Positions 15,087 to 23,426 of a stretch of 58,084 nt of DNA are shown in pieces. Numbering within the stretch: the stretch's first letter is position 1; each line of letters starts with the position of its first letter. Under the pieces are notes generated by a model, which saw nothing but the letters and a program-made list of their open reading frames with translations, searched no databases and had not been told where the DNA came from. The position numbers were made by a program, and so were the translations under genes. Location: positions 1 to 58,084 of the IMG/VR virus record IMGVR_UViG_3300032116_000040. One strand, written 5' to 3'. This DNA comes from a virus.

Positions 15087-16563
15087 TTTTACAGAAAATA
15101 TTGACTCACTTGAAAAGATGGTATGGAATTTTATTTTAAATTCTGAAAATGACATAAACGATCTAAGACCAACTAATCATGATTCGTTAAGAAGGGAAGA
15201 ATTAATCGTAATGATGAAGCCTAGCTATTTTAATGAGGACGATCGGCAAGAATCGTTTAAAACGGCCGTTAAATTCTTTAAAGAATACGAAAAGATCCCA
15301 AATAAAAAAGAACTTAGAAGCTACTTAGAAGTAACCCATGTAAATTTAAGCGAGGAAGAATTCAATGAACTCTACTCTTTTAACTTAGCAGAGTACAACT
15401 ATGATTATCTTTATAAATACGTTAGGTCATTTATCCTACTAAGAAACTTGAACTTAACTGTTTTTGATTTACTCACGTATTTAAAAACTACCCCAATTGA
15501 TCCTGGAAATATCGATAATATTTCAGAAAAAATAAGAAATGATATCAGCACAAAACTTGCTCTAAATTTTTCAAGTGCGGATACTGGCCTTAATTTTTTT
15601 AATCCGGAGTCCCACATTCAAATTTCAAAATCTGGCTGTCCGACCGGTTTTCCATTCTTAGATAAGGTACTCGGTGGAGGCTGGAATTCAAAATCTCTTG
15701 TTGTTTTTCAAGGTAGACCTAAAGTCGGTAAATCGATGGTTCTAGGAAACATTGCAGCGCGATCATTTTTAGCAGGAAATGTGACTGGGCTAGTAACAGT
15801 TGAGCTTGCCGATCGCCAATACATGAAAAGAATAGGCTCAAATATCCTAGGCATAAAGTCAGAAGATTATGCAAGCATTAACGATTCTTCAGCTGCTCAA
15901 TTAATTCAAAGAAAGGTTGAAGATCTTAAAGATAGCGGTCGAGCGATTGGAGAATTAATACTTAAGGAGTTTCCTACTGGTGGAGCTACTGCAATTGATA
16001 TCGAAAACTATTTTCTTAGGTTAGAGCAAAAGATGAATAAAAAATTCAAAGTAATCGTCGTTGATTACTTAAATCTTTTAAAACCAATAAATGCAAGTCA
16101 GGCAGGCCTTTATGAAAAAGTCAAATCTATTTCAGAAGAACTTAGGGGAGTTGCTATGCGAAATGAATGGTGCATAATAAGTGCCACTCAAATTCGTAGA
16201 GAAGACATTGATAATTTTGACTTGGGAATGGATTCAGTAGCAGAGTCATTTGGTTTAATTCACACAGTTGACTCTCTGTTTGGACTAATGCGAAGCCCTC
16301 TTGAAAGCAGAATGAAAATAAAGTCTATTGCAAATAGGGATAACGGATACGAAGAAAGCTATAAGTTTTATACTATGAATAAGGACTTTTTTAGGTTAAC
16401 TGAAGAGGTTGGACCAAATAGCGAGTTTTATAGTGACGATGAAGAGATCACTCGAATGGCAGATGAATTAAGATCAGAGTATTCTGATATAAATACTTCT
16501 CCGGTTTCTAACACCACTACTTTAGTGGATGACGATTATGATAAGCTCTTCAATGCTATATAA
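15079..16563 (+). CDS. 41: Replicative DNA helicase gp41 (DnaB family)
   Basis: 494 residues (T4 gp41 475). Hexameric 5'-3' helicase of the replication fork. The N-terminal domain (1-175) is helical. The RecA-type motor has Walker A GRPKVGKS (212-219), the conserved VTVELAD after it, and Walker B KVIVVDYLNLLKP, then a sensor region WCIISATQIRRED. An acidic C-terminal tail ends DDDYDKLFNAI, like the tail of gp32 here. The primase gp61, its usual partner, was not found in this window. Confidence 0.92.
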   Translation: MIDFTENIDSLEKMVWNFILNSENDINDLRPTNHDSLRREELIVMMKPSYFNEDDRQESFKTAVKFFKEYEKIPNKKELRSYLEVTHVNLSEEEFNELYSFNLAEYNYDYLYKYVRSFILLRNLNLTVFDLLTYLKTTPIDPGNIDNISEKIRNDISTKLALNFSSADTGLNFFNPESHIQISKSGCPTGFPFLDKVLGGGWNSKSLVVFQGRPKVGKSMVLGNIAARSFLAGNVTGLVTVELADRQYMKRIGSNILGIKSEDYASINDSSAAQLIQRKVEDLKDSGRAIGELILKEFPTGGATAIDIENYFLRLEQKMNKKFKVIVVDYLNLLKPINASQAGLYEKVKSISEELRGVAMRNEWCIISATQIRREDIDNFDLGMDSVAESFGLIHTVDSLFGLMRSPLESRMKIKSIANRDNGYEESYKFYTMNKDFFRLTEEVGPNSEFYSDDEEITRMADELRSEYSDINTSPVSNTTTLVDDDYDKLFNAI

Positions 16564-16577
16564 AATAATAATTATGG

Positions 16578-17120
16578 ATGGAAGAAAATGAATTTACTGA
16601 AGATCAAGGTGGAGATCAATTAAGAGAAGATAAAATATTTAATAATAGTTATTATAACGGCGACAAGTTAAGAGATTCAGACGAATATGAATTCTCTAAA
16701 AAAATATCAGTATCGGCCGACTATTCAGATAACTACCTAAAGGACCTTTATGATTACGAAGAACAGTTAGAATCAAAGTTCATATTGGATGTAATATTTG
16801 AATTTTTACAAAAGGACGAGGTTCTCAAAAAATACGTGAGTACCATAACTGAGGATCGTTCTGTAGCTAAAATAAAATTTTCAAAGGAAGACATTAATCT
16901 TATTTTTAGTAGGGTCCATGAGAACCTAGATCCAGCAAGTCACGGAATCAGTTTCTATAGTCCCATCTATATACTTGAAGCAATTTCCTCAATCTCTTCA
17001 ATGGAATATAAAAAAATATTCGATTCGCTAGAAACCGACATTCAGGAAATTTTAATACTTGAACTAAATAAAAAATATAAATTCCTAGAGGGAAAAATGC
17101 ATAAAAAAAGAATACACTAA
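16578..17120 (+). CDS. Unknown acidic protein downstream of gp41
   Basis: 180 residues, no family recognised. The first 60 residues are rich in Asp, Glu, Asn and Tyr and probably disordered; the remainder is helical (YDYEEQLESKFILDVIFEFL; SFYSPIYILEAISSISS). Two ATG codons are close together (16574 and 16578, different frames); the frame from 16578 gives the long product. It ends in a basic KMHKKRIH and its stop overlaps the next ATG by one base. Confidence 0.6.
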   Translation: MEENEFTEDQGGDQLREDKIFNNSYYNGDKLRDSDEYEFSKKISVSADYSDNYLKDLYDYEEQLESKFILDVIFEFLQKDEVLKKYVSTITEDRSVAKIKFSKEDINLIFSRVHENLDPASHGISFYSPIYILEAISSISSMEYKKIFDSLETDIQEILILELNKKYKFLEGKMHKKRIH

Positions 17121-17347
17121 TGGTTTGGATTAAATTAACTCACATTGGAGGCTCAGTATTTCTTAATCTTGAGCAAGTTTATAGATATGAAGCGACTTCA
17201 TCTACTGAAATTACTTTCTATGATGCAAATTCTATCTTACCTACTTCATATACCTTTGCCTCGGCGACCCTATTGAAAGAATTCATGGCTAAACTTGCGA
17301 GCCTTTCTAAAGTAATAGATATTGATCAGCTCGCTACGCAAGGATGA
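17120..17347 (+). CDS. Small unknown protein upstream of gp47
   Basis: 75 residues, starting at TAATG (overlap with the previous stop) and ending over the ATG of gp47, so it is embedded in a tightly coupled operon. The sequence looks like a short beta-rich fold (WIKLTHIGGSVFLNLEQVYRY) followed by an amphipathic helix (LKEFMAKLASLSKVI). No function assigned. Confidence 0.65.
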   Translation: MVWIKLTHIGGSVFLNLEQVYRYEATSSTEITFYDANSILPTSYTFASATLLKEFMAKLASLSKVIDIDQLATQG

Positions 17348-18453
17348 AATTAGAAAACGTTAAAAAAATATTTGTTCTGGGTGATATGCACCTAGGCGTT
17401 CGTAATAATTCCATTGAATGGTCTGAAATCCAATTTAATTTTCTAGTTAATCATTTTCTAAATAAAATTGAAGAGGAGGGCTTTGACCCAAACACAGACA
17501 TTTTAGTACAGGTCGGGGACTGGAATCATGTTAGAGAATCGACAAACGTTCGAATCCATAAGCTATCTTTACTGATAGCTGACGAGTTTACTAGAAAGTT
17601 TAAAAGAGGAGTTTTCGTGATCTTGGGTAACCATGACGTATATTATAAAGACCGAACTGACACTCACTCACTAGAAGGCTTTGATAAGATTCACCCTAAC
17701 TTTCACGTCTATACTGAGCCAGAAATTTTAACGATTAACTCTCATAAATTTCTAATGCTTCCATGGATAGAAAATTTAAACGAACTAAAATCGCAAGTTC
17801 AAAGAAATAAGGCGGCAAACTACGTATTTTGTCATGCTGACTTTAAAGGTTTTAATTTTAACAAAGTTCAAAAACTAGAACATGGACTAGAACAAGAAGA
17901 CATTAATTCCTTTAAACGTGTTTATTCTGGACACATTCACATTCGACAAGAAAAAGGTAATGTTCTCTATGTTGGAACTCCGTACGAGATGGATAGAGGC
18001 GATCGTGGAAATCAAAAAGGATTCTATGTGCTTGATGTTAGCGGCAAAGAGGTGACTGAAAAGTTTGTTCCAAATGAGGTTTCTCCAAGACATCTTCGAT
18101 TCGATGTGATGCAGTTGTTGGACCTAACTTCCGACCAAATCAAAAAAGAGTTTGTAAATAACTTTGTAGATATTATGATCGAATCGGAATTTTCAAAAAA
18201 GTTTCCTCTTTCACAATTTACGGAATTAATAAAGAGTTACGGTCACCGTCGCATTGAATTTGCATCCTATTCAAAGGATCAGCTAAAAAACAAGAGTGAG
18301 ATCGAAATAGATTCAACATATGAGTATAACATTTTTACTCTATTAGATGAACGACTTAAAATAATGAACTTGCCAGTCGATCAATCGACTCAAATAATTG
18401 ATAAATTTAAAGAGATTTACGATTCGTTACGTAACGCAAAACAATACGATTAA
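17344..18453 (+). CDS. 47: Recombination nuclease subunit gp47 (Mre11/SbcD family)
   Basis: 369 residues (T4 gp47 339). Forms the gp46/gp47 complex that resects double-strand ends for recombination-dependent replication and degrades host DNA. Calcineurin-type metallophosphoesterase motifs are seen in order: GDMHLG (13-18), VGDWNH, ILGNHDVYY, CHADF and SGHIHIRQ. It overlaps gp46 by one base (TAATG-type junction), consistent with subunit coupling. Confidence 0.93.
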   Translation: MKLENVKKIFVLGDMHLGVRNNSIEWSEIQFNFLVNHFLNKIEEEGFDPNTDILVQVGDWNHVRESTNVRIHKLSLLIADEFTRKFKRGVFVILGNHDVYYKDRTDTHSLEGFDKIHPNFHVYTEPEILTINSHKFLMLPWIENLNELKSQVQRNKAANYVFCHADFKGFNFNKVQKLEHGLEQEDINSFKRVYSGHIHIRQEKGNVLYVGTPYEMDRGDRGNQKGFYVLDVSGKEVTEKFVPNEVSPRHLRFDVMQLLDLTSDQIKKEFVNNFVDIMIESEFSKKFPLSQFTELIKSYGHRRIEFASYSKDQLKNKSEIEIDSTYEYNIFTLLDERLKIMNLPVDQSTQIIDKFKEIYDSLRNAKQYD

Positions 18454-20120
18454 TGAGATTAACTGAATTTTCATATAAAAACATCCTGTCATACGGAAAT
18501 AAATTACAGACGTTTAAATTTGACGATCGGCCTGGACTAATCTTAGTTGAGGGAGAAAACGGTGCAGGCAAGTCCTCAATCAAGGAGGCACTAACCGTAT
18601 CGATTTATGGAAGATCGGCAATTCGTAAAATGAAAGATATTCCTAATTGGATCAATCGTAACGCTTATACCAATGTCAAGTTTGTAACCAATTCTGGAGA
18701 AATCATAGAACTTGACCGAGGAATAGATCCCAACTTTAGTGATATTAAAATAAACGGAAGTCATTTTAATCTTCCAGATAAGAGAAAAGTCGATGAGTTT
18801 ATCGAAGAGGAACTTGCTAGAATTCCATTTTCAGTTTTTTGTAATACTATCAGTCTATCCTTTGATGATTTTAAATCCTTTGTAAACCTAAGCAAAGACG
18901 ATAAAAGAAAAATAATCGATCGTATTTTTGGGATTGATATTCTTTCTGATATGCGAAGCAAAGTAAAAGAAGAATTAAAGGAAAATAAATCTGAACTTGA
19001 TATTCTTACTGCTACTCTAAAGAGCAGCCAATCTAACTTATTAACATATAATAGTCAATTAGATGCACTAAAGGAAAAGCTAAGCAAGAAGAAGGAAGAA
19101 CTTACAGATAAATTGACTATTAGTATTGCAAATAAAAAAGTCGAAGTAGATGCTGCCCTTGTTGAAAAGACAAATCTTAAGGAGAAGATAGATTCTCAAA
19201 CTAGTGTAAATAATACTGCTCAAGAAGAACTTAGTAAGATAAAATCAGAGATTAAGGATTTATCGAATCGTCTCCTAATCTATGCTAAAAATCGATGCCC
19301 TCATTGTCTTAATGACCTTCATTCAGATTCCTCAATTGAAATAAAGGAGAAGATCGAATCTAAAATTATTAAATTAAAGGAATCTCTTGAGAATAAACAA
19401 AAACTTGCAAATGAGATTAATGAGAGCCTAACCGCTCTATTATTAGATAGAAGCGACATTGATTCAAATTACTTTGATAAGAGGGCCGAGCTTAAAGCTT
19501 TGGAGTCATCACTAGAGGCTGCTCAGGAAAACGATGGATCTGAAGAAATATCTTCTATCTCTGGAATAATTAAGAGTCTAGAGGATCAAATATCTGAAGA
19601 TACTCAAGCGACTTCTCAACTAAATTCGACTCGATCAATTGCACTAAGCCTAGATGATTTATTATCTGAAAATGGAATCAAACGAGACATGATCGACCGA
19701 ATAATTCCTACCTTAAATGCTAGGATTCTTGAGATCTCTGAAAAATTGGAATTTAAGTTTTCATTTGAATTCGATAACGAGTTTGATCCTCATATCACCT
19801 ATTTAGGAATGCAGATTTCTCCAGAAAGTCTGTCCAGCGGTCAACGAAAAAAGATGAACCTAATTGTATTGCTCGCATTTATTGAAATTATTAAAATGAA
19901 GCACAGTACAATGAACGTAATGTTTTTAGATGAAATATTTAGTTCTCTAGACAAGACAAATGTTTATCGAGCAATTTCAATCCTTAAAGATTACTCTACT
20001 AAATATAATATGACAATTTTTGTTGTTTCTCATGAATCTCTACCTGAAGAGTTATTTGACTATCGAATCCTTGTAAATCAAAAGGATCACTTCTCAGAGA
20101 TGGAGATCATCAAAATCTAA
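18453..20120 (+). CDS. 46: Recombination ATPase subunit gp46 (Rad50/SbcC family)
   Basis: 555 residues (T4 gp46 560). Partner of gp47. Walker A GENGAGKSS is at residues 34-42; two long coiled-coil arms flank a zinc hook CPHC at residues 282-285; the ABC signature LSSGQRKKMNL and Walker B FLDEIFSSLD are near the C-terminus, with a His-switch in VVSHESL. It is the last gene of the (+) replication block and converges on the fibre genes 8 bp later with no clear terminator. Confidence 0.93.
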   Translation: MRLTEFSYKNILSYGNKLQTFKFDDRPGLILVEGENGAGKSSIKEALTVSIYGRSAIRKMKDIPNWINRNAYTNVKFVTNSGEIIELDRGIDPNFSDIKINGSHFNLPDKRKVDEFIEEELARIPFSVFCNTISLSFDDFKSFVNLSKDDKRKIIDRIFGIDILSDMRSKVKEELKENKSELDILTATLKSSQSNLLTYNSQLDALKEKLSKKKEELTDKLTISIANKKVEVDAALVEKTNLKEKIDSQTSVNNTAQEELSKIKSEIKDLSNRLLIYAKNRCPHCLNDLHSDSSIEIKEKIESKIIKLKESLENKQKLANEINESLTALLLDRSDIDSNYFDKRAELKALESSLEAAQENDGSEEISSISGIIKSLEDQISEDTQATSQLNSTRSIALSLDDLLSENGIKRDMIDRIIPTLNARILEISEKLEFKFSFEFDNEFDPHITYLGMQISPESLSSGQRKKMNLIVLLAFIEIIKMKHSTMNVMFLDEIFSSLDKTNVYRAISILKDYSTKYNMTIFVVSHESLPEELFDYRILVNQKDHFSEMEIIKI

Positions 20121-20128
20121 ATAAGACT

Positions 20129-21364
20129 CTACCTGCTTATTTCTTCCCAGTCCATTGATGCAAGAACGCTACCTCCACCGCCGCCAACATCAGAAGCAAC
20201 CACAATCGTAAGTTCAAGAGGGGTTGACGTCAATCCATTTCTTTCAAGCTGCGTCTTAAACAATGCTTCTTTAAGGATATCAACTTGAGTTGATCCTTGA
20301 TTTGACACACTAAAGAAACCGCTTGCAAGTATTCTTCCTGGTACAAAACTTGTCCCTGTAATGTTATAGTTTACAGAAGAGTTTGCTCCTGCGCTAACCC
20401 AGGCTCCACCTGTTGTGGTTCCGCTTGCAACTAATTGCCAGTTGTAATGCCCTGAGGTGGTTGCCATCACAGAAATTGCGGTGCATATTATGATACCATC
20501 TAATCTGTCAGGAGATGTTTTAAGACGCATACTTACTATAGGATAAAACGTGCCAGCTGCTGCTAAGTTTCTTGGTGCAGTCACAGGAATACCAATTGCT
20601 TGTTGTAGTCCGCTAAGTTCATATCCACCTTCCGATAAAACGGTAGAACATATTTGTTTTAATGTACTTGCTCCACTGGTAGCACCCGTGTTTGTTATCT
20701 CGTATCTCAATGGCAAAGATGCCGTTGTGATGTAAGTAGAAGTAATTAAGTTAGCATGATGAAACTTATGACAAACGTAAAAGTTTCCATTTATCACAAA
20801 CCCCATTCTAACAGTCCCTACTCCTAACCACTCTAAGTCTATATATAGAATTTGTGCTTTTGTTAGATCAAGTGTGATTCCACTTGGCCCAGAGCCGTTC
20901 ATAGGATCAACATTCCAACTTGCCTGGGCAATTGGTGTGTTTACAACTGCTCCTGTAACAAAACTTCTTTCTACAAAACTTACCGTAGTGCCATTTTGTT
21001 CTAAGTAGTAACCATTGTTTGCACCATAATAGCCAATCCGTTGTCTAAGATTAGTCTTGGCAGGGCTCATCACAAATGTGGTGAACACTAGTAAACTCTT
21101 ACCTGGCTGATAAGAAAAGACTTTAGTTGTCTCTCTAACTACTTCAGAGCCTGAAGCAGCTGTTACTGCTAAATCGACTAAGCCTTGTGCAGAATTAAAT
21201 GTATCTGTCCCTCCTGTTGCAGTACTTGTCGACCATAATTGGTTATCCGCAAACCTATAGCTTGAATCGAATAGCGTTAATGGGTTGCTTACGCGAAGCC
21301 TACCAAAAGCATCGAAGTTTGGTGTATTTGCAAATTTAATTTCATCTGTGTATGTGTATGACAT
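20129..21364 (-). CDS. Virion surface/fibre-associated protein of unknown family
   Basis: 411 residues. The start NTPNFDAFGRLRVSNPLTLFDSS and the later SFVERSF...ASWNVDPMNGSGPSG are characteristic of a family of tail or surface proteins found in many marine and T4-like phages, where the function is usually undefined. It is rich in Ser, Thr, Gly and Ala, with a C-terminal Gly run (GGGGGS) before the terminal strand. It is the last of a four-gene late operon and follows the repeat fibre by 6 nt. I suggest a fibre tip or attachment protein by position only. Confidence 0.7.
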   Translation of the reverse strand: MSYTYTDEIKFANTPNFDAFGRLRVSNPLTLFDSSYRFADNQLWSTSTATGGTDTFNSAQGLVDLAVTAASGSEVVRETTKVFSYQPGKSLLVFTTFVMSPAKTNLRQRIGYYGANNGYYLEQNGTTVSFVERSFVTGAVVNTPIAQASWNVDPMNGSGPSGITLDLTKAQILYIDLEWLGVGTVRMGFVINGNFYVCHKFHHANLITSTYITTASLPLRYEITNTGATSGASTLKQICSTVLSEGGYELSGLQQAIGIPVTAPRNLAAAGTFYPIVSMRLKTSPDRLDGIIICTAISVMATTSGHYNWQLVASGTTTGGAWVSAGANSSVNYNITGTSFVPGRILASGFFSVSNQGSTQVDILKEALFKTQLERNGLTSTPLELTIVVASDVGGGGGSVLASMDWEEISR

Positions 21365-21370
21365 ATTTCT

Positions 21371-22549
21371 TTATATTGTTTTCCAAGAGGTGTTCCTAAA
21401 CAAAAAGTCTAAGGACATTCTTTCAATTTTCATTAGAACGCTAGTTTCACCGTTTATTAGTTGCCCGCCTGATCCTTGAACTAAAATGCCTCGATTGCCC
21501 CAACTTATCCCTCCTACTTCGTCAGCAATAGTTATGATTTTTCCATTATCACTTGGCGATGCTCCTAGAGGTAGCGTGACTGTGCATATTCCTCCAGAGT
21601 AGGTCACTCCATAATATTCATAAGCGAAGCTAGCTGAATGAGTTGCTGTTGCAATGCTGGTAGTTCTGTATACTGGGTTTCCAGGAATAGCTATAACAGT
21701 TTCTCCAGCTACATCACTTGCAGTTACTCCCTCACCTACAAAGTTAATAATATTTCGTTGAGTTACTAGACTACCTTCGTCTTTAACTGTTGAATACGCT
21801 GGTTGAATTGGAACAGTCACAATAGTCTTTCCTACTCCTGCTGATGCTGTGACTCCTGCTCCTTGAAAGTCAAGAATATTCGTTTGTGCCAAATTACTTC
21901 CTTCTTCTTGAATTGTAGTATATGCTTGTTGAGTAGGAATACTCACTTGCGTTTCTCCAGCTACATCACTTGCAGTTACTCCTCCACCTATAAAGTTAAT
22001 AGTGCTTCGTTGAGTCACTGAACTGCCTTCATCTTTAACTGTTGAATAAGCTGGCTGAATTGGGATATTTACTTGAGTCTCTCCTCCAACATCACTAGCT
22101 GTGACTCCTGTGCCTGTAAATTTTAATACTGATCTTTGGGGTAAAATAGTACTCTCATCTTTTACTGTATTGTATGCCTGAATATCATGGTTGTCTACCT
22201 TAATCCATGCTCCACCTTCGAAAATAGCCCAGTCTCCTACTTGCCAATCAGTAACTCCATTAAGATTTGTTGTGCCTAGTACAGAAACTATATAAAAATC
22301 TCCGGCGGTACCCACACTACTTGTTAGGGTAGGAACGTTAATATCTGCATTCCATAATCCTTGATAATTAAGTCCAGTCAAGGACGGCAGTAACCCAGTT
22401 TCAATTATTGTAATAGTTCCAACATGGTCCATTTTACACAGCTTTCCGCCATTACTGCTATCGAATCCAATTAGGAAAGTTCCAATTGGAATTTTATCAT
22501 AATCCAATTGGGTAAAGTCTATTACTGGATACACGTGACTTACTGCCAT
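21371..22549 (-). CDS. Tail fibre protein with four tandem 42-residue repeats
   Basis: 392 residues. After an N-terminal domain (VYPVIDFTQLDYDKIPIGTF; GTAGDFYIVSV; WQVGDWAIFEGGAW) that resembles fibre attachment modules, residues 125-292 are four repeats of exactly 42 residues with the pattern AYxTVKDEGSxxxQRxxxxF then GxGVTASDVxGETxVxIP. The C-terminal domain (VTLPLGASPSDNGKIITIAD; FRNTSWKTI) is like phage fibre tips. A variant late element (GAATAAATATAC) is at 22569-22578. Probably a trimeric fibre whose length depends on repeat number. Confidence 0.8.
   Translation of the reverse strand: MAVSHVYPVIDFTQLDYDKIPIGTFLIGFDSSNGGKLCKMDHVGTITIIETGLLPSLTGLNYQGLWNADINVPTLTSSVGTAGDFYIVSVLGTTNLNGVTDWQVGDWAIFEGGAWIKVDNHDIQAYNTVKDESTILPQRSVLKFTGTGVTASDVGGETQVNIPIQPAYSTVKDEGSSVTQRSTINFIGGGVTASDVAGETQVSIPTQQAYTTIQEEGSNLAQTNILDFQGAGVTASAGVGKTIVTVPIQPAYSTVKDEGSLVTQRNIINFVGEGVTASDVAGETVIAIPGNPVYRTTSIATATHSASFAYEYYGVTYSGGICTVTLPLGASPSDNGKIITIADEVGGISWGNRGILVQGSGGQLINGETSVLMKIERMSLDFLFRNTSWKTI
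21674..22177 (-). repeat. Four tandem 126-nt (42-residue) repeats in the fibre gene
   Basis: Repeats start at residues 125, 167, 209 and 251 of the fibre protein, each with AY(S/N/T)T(V/I)...GVTAS. Copies 2 and 4 are the most alike; copy 3 is the most diverged (TIQEEGSNLAQTN). Confidence 0.85.
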
Positions 22550-22568
22550 ATACGATGCGTTCTTTAGT

Positions 22569-22578
22569 ATATTTATTC
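22569..22578 (-). promoter_or_regulatory. Possible variant late promoter AATAAATATA
   Basis: On the (-) strand GAATAAATATAC is 20 nt before the fibre ATG, the usual spacing, but it departs from the GATAAATAAY consensus. Confidence 0.4.
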
Positions 22579-22591
22579 AATATCAAACTCT

Positions 22592-23422
22592 TTAACACTT
22601 AAGAGCTATCTGTTCTTTAGCGAGTCGTTGTTTTACCTTTTTTTCAATGTCTGGTCTTCTTTTACATCCAGCGATTAGGTGAGTGTATCCCAATTTTTCA
22701 GCAAGATCCTTTGGTAAGTAACCCAAGTTTCTCTGTTCGGGAGTACCGTAAAAAGATAATAGATCGACCTCATACTTATAGTACTGACACATTGAATAGA
22801 TGCCAAACTGTTCATATATTAGGCAGGATAGGTGATGATTATAGTCAAATTTAGAATCATCCAAATACTTTATGTAATCTAGTGCGCTTTCCCACCATTC
22901 ATTAATAATGTCTAATTTATTGAATAGAATTATACCACAGTTGTATGCATTGAATCGAGTACCGTCAAACCATGCAGGCTTGTTTGCATAGTTTTTTTCT
23001 GCGTGTTCTAGGAGCAATCGATACCACTGTTCCTGTTCCTCAGTTTCAATGTTTTGAAAACCCGCATCAGCCTTTAGGAAAGTTTCAGGTAGGGGTTTAA
23101 ATAAGATTGCATCATTATCAATGTGAATAAATGGCTTTTCTTGAATCTTACACGCATAAATTTTTCCTAGTGACCAGTGATTCTGGTAGACTCCGTCCAT
23201 CACCTCTTCCAGGTCAGTATTAATATCGTCAAACTCTAATCCGTATTTTTCTACTAGTGCCTTGCCCTTTAGATCGGTGATCAAAATAACCTCCTTAAAC
23301 CACTTTTTAGAGTAGTGTACCGACAGTGCAAAACATTCCATTAGGGATCTCTCAGAATTAAATCCCACAGTTTCTCCATCGACCGGCTTAGTCCATAGTG
23401 AGTATACTGCTCTTTCTACCAT
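22592..23422 (-). CDS. Glycosyltransferase-like protein in the fibre operon
   Basis: 276 residues. The central motif FIHIDNDAILFKPL contains a D-x-D of GT-A glycosyltransferases, preceded by a Rossmann-like segment (VILITDLKGKALVEKYG) and followed by FNAYNCGIILFNK, as in the family of large bacterial/phage glycosyltransferase-like proteins common in Bacteroidota. The donor and acceptor are unknown. It lies between two fibre/adhesin genes and 4 nt after the upstream one, so it is probably a late gene; modification of a virion protein is one possibility, and modification of DNA or host surface another. Confidence 0.7.
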   Translation of the reverse strand: MVERAVYSLWTKPVDGETVGFNSERSLMECFALSVHYSKKWFKEVILITDLKGKALVEKYGLEFDDINTDLEEVMDGVYQNHWSLGKIYACKIQEKPFIHIDNDAILFKPLPETFLKADAGFQNIETEEQEQWYRLLLEHAEKNYANKPAWFDGTRFNAYNCGIILFNKLDIINEWWESALDYIKYLDDSKFDYNHHLSCLIYEQFGIYSMCQYYKYEVDLLSFYGTPEQRNLGYLPKDLAEKLGYTHLIAGCKRRPDIEKKVKQRLAKEQIALKC

Positions 23423-23426
23423 ATTA

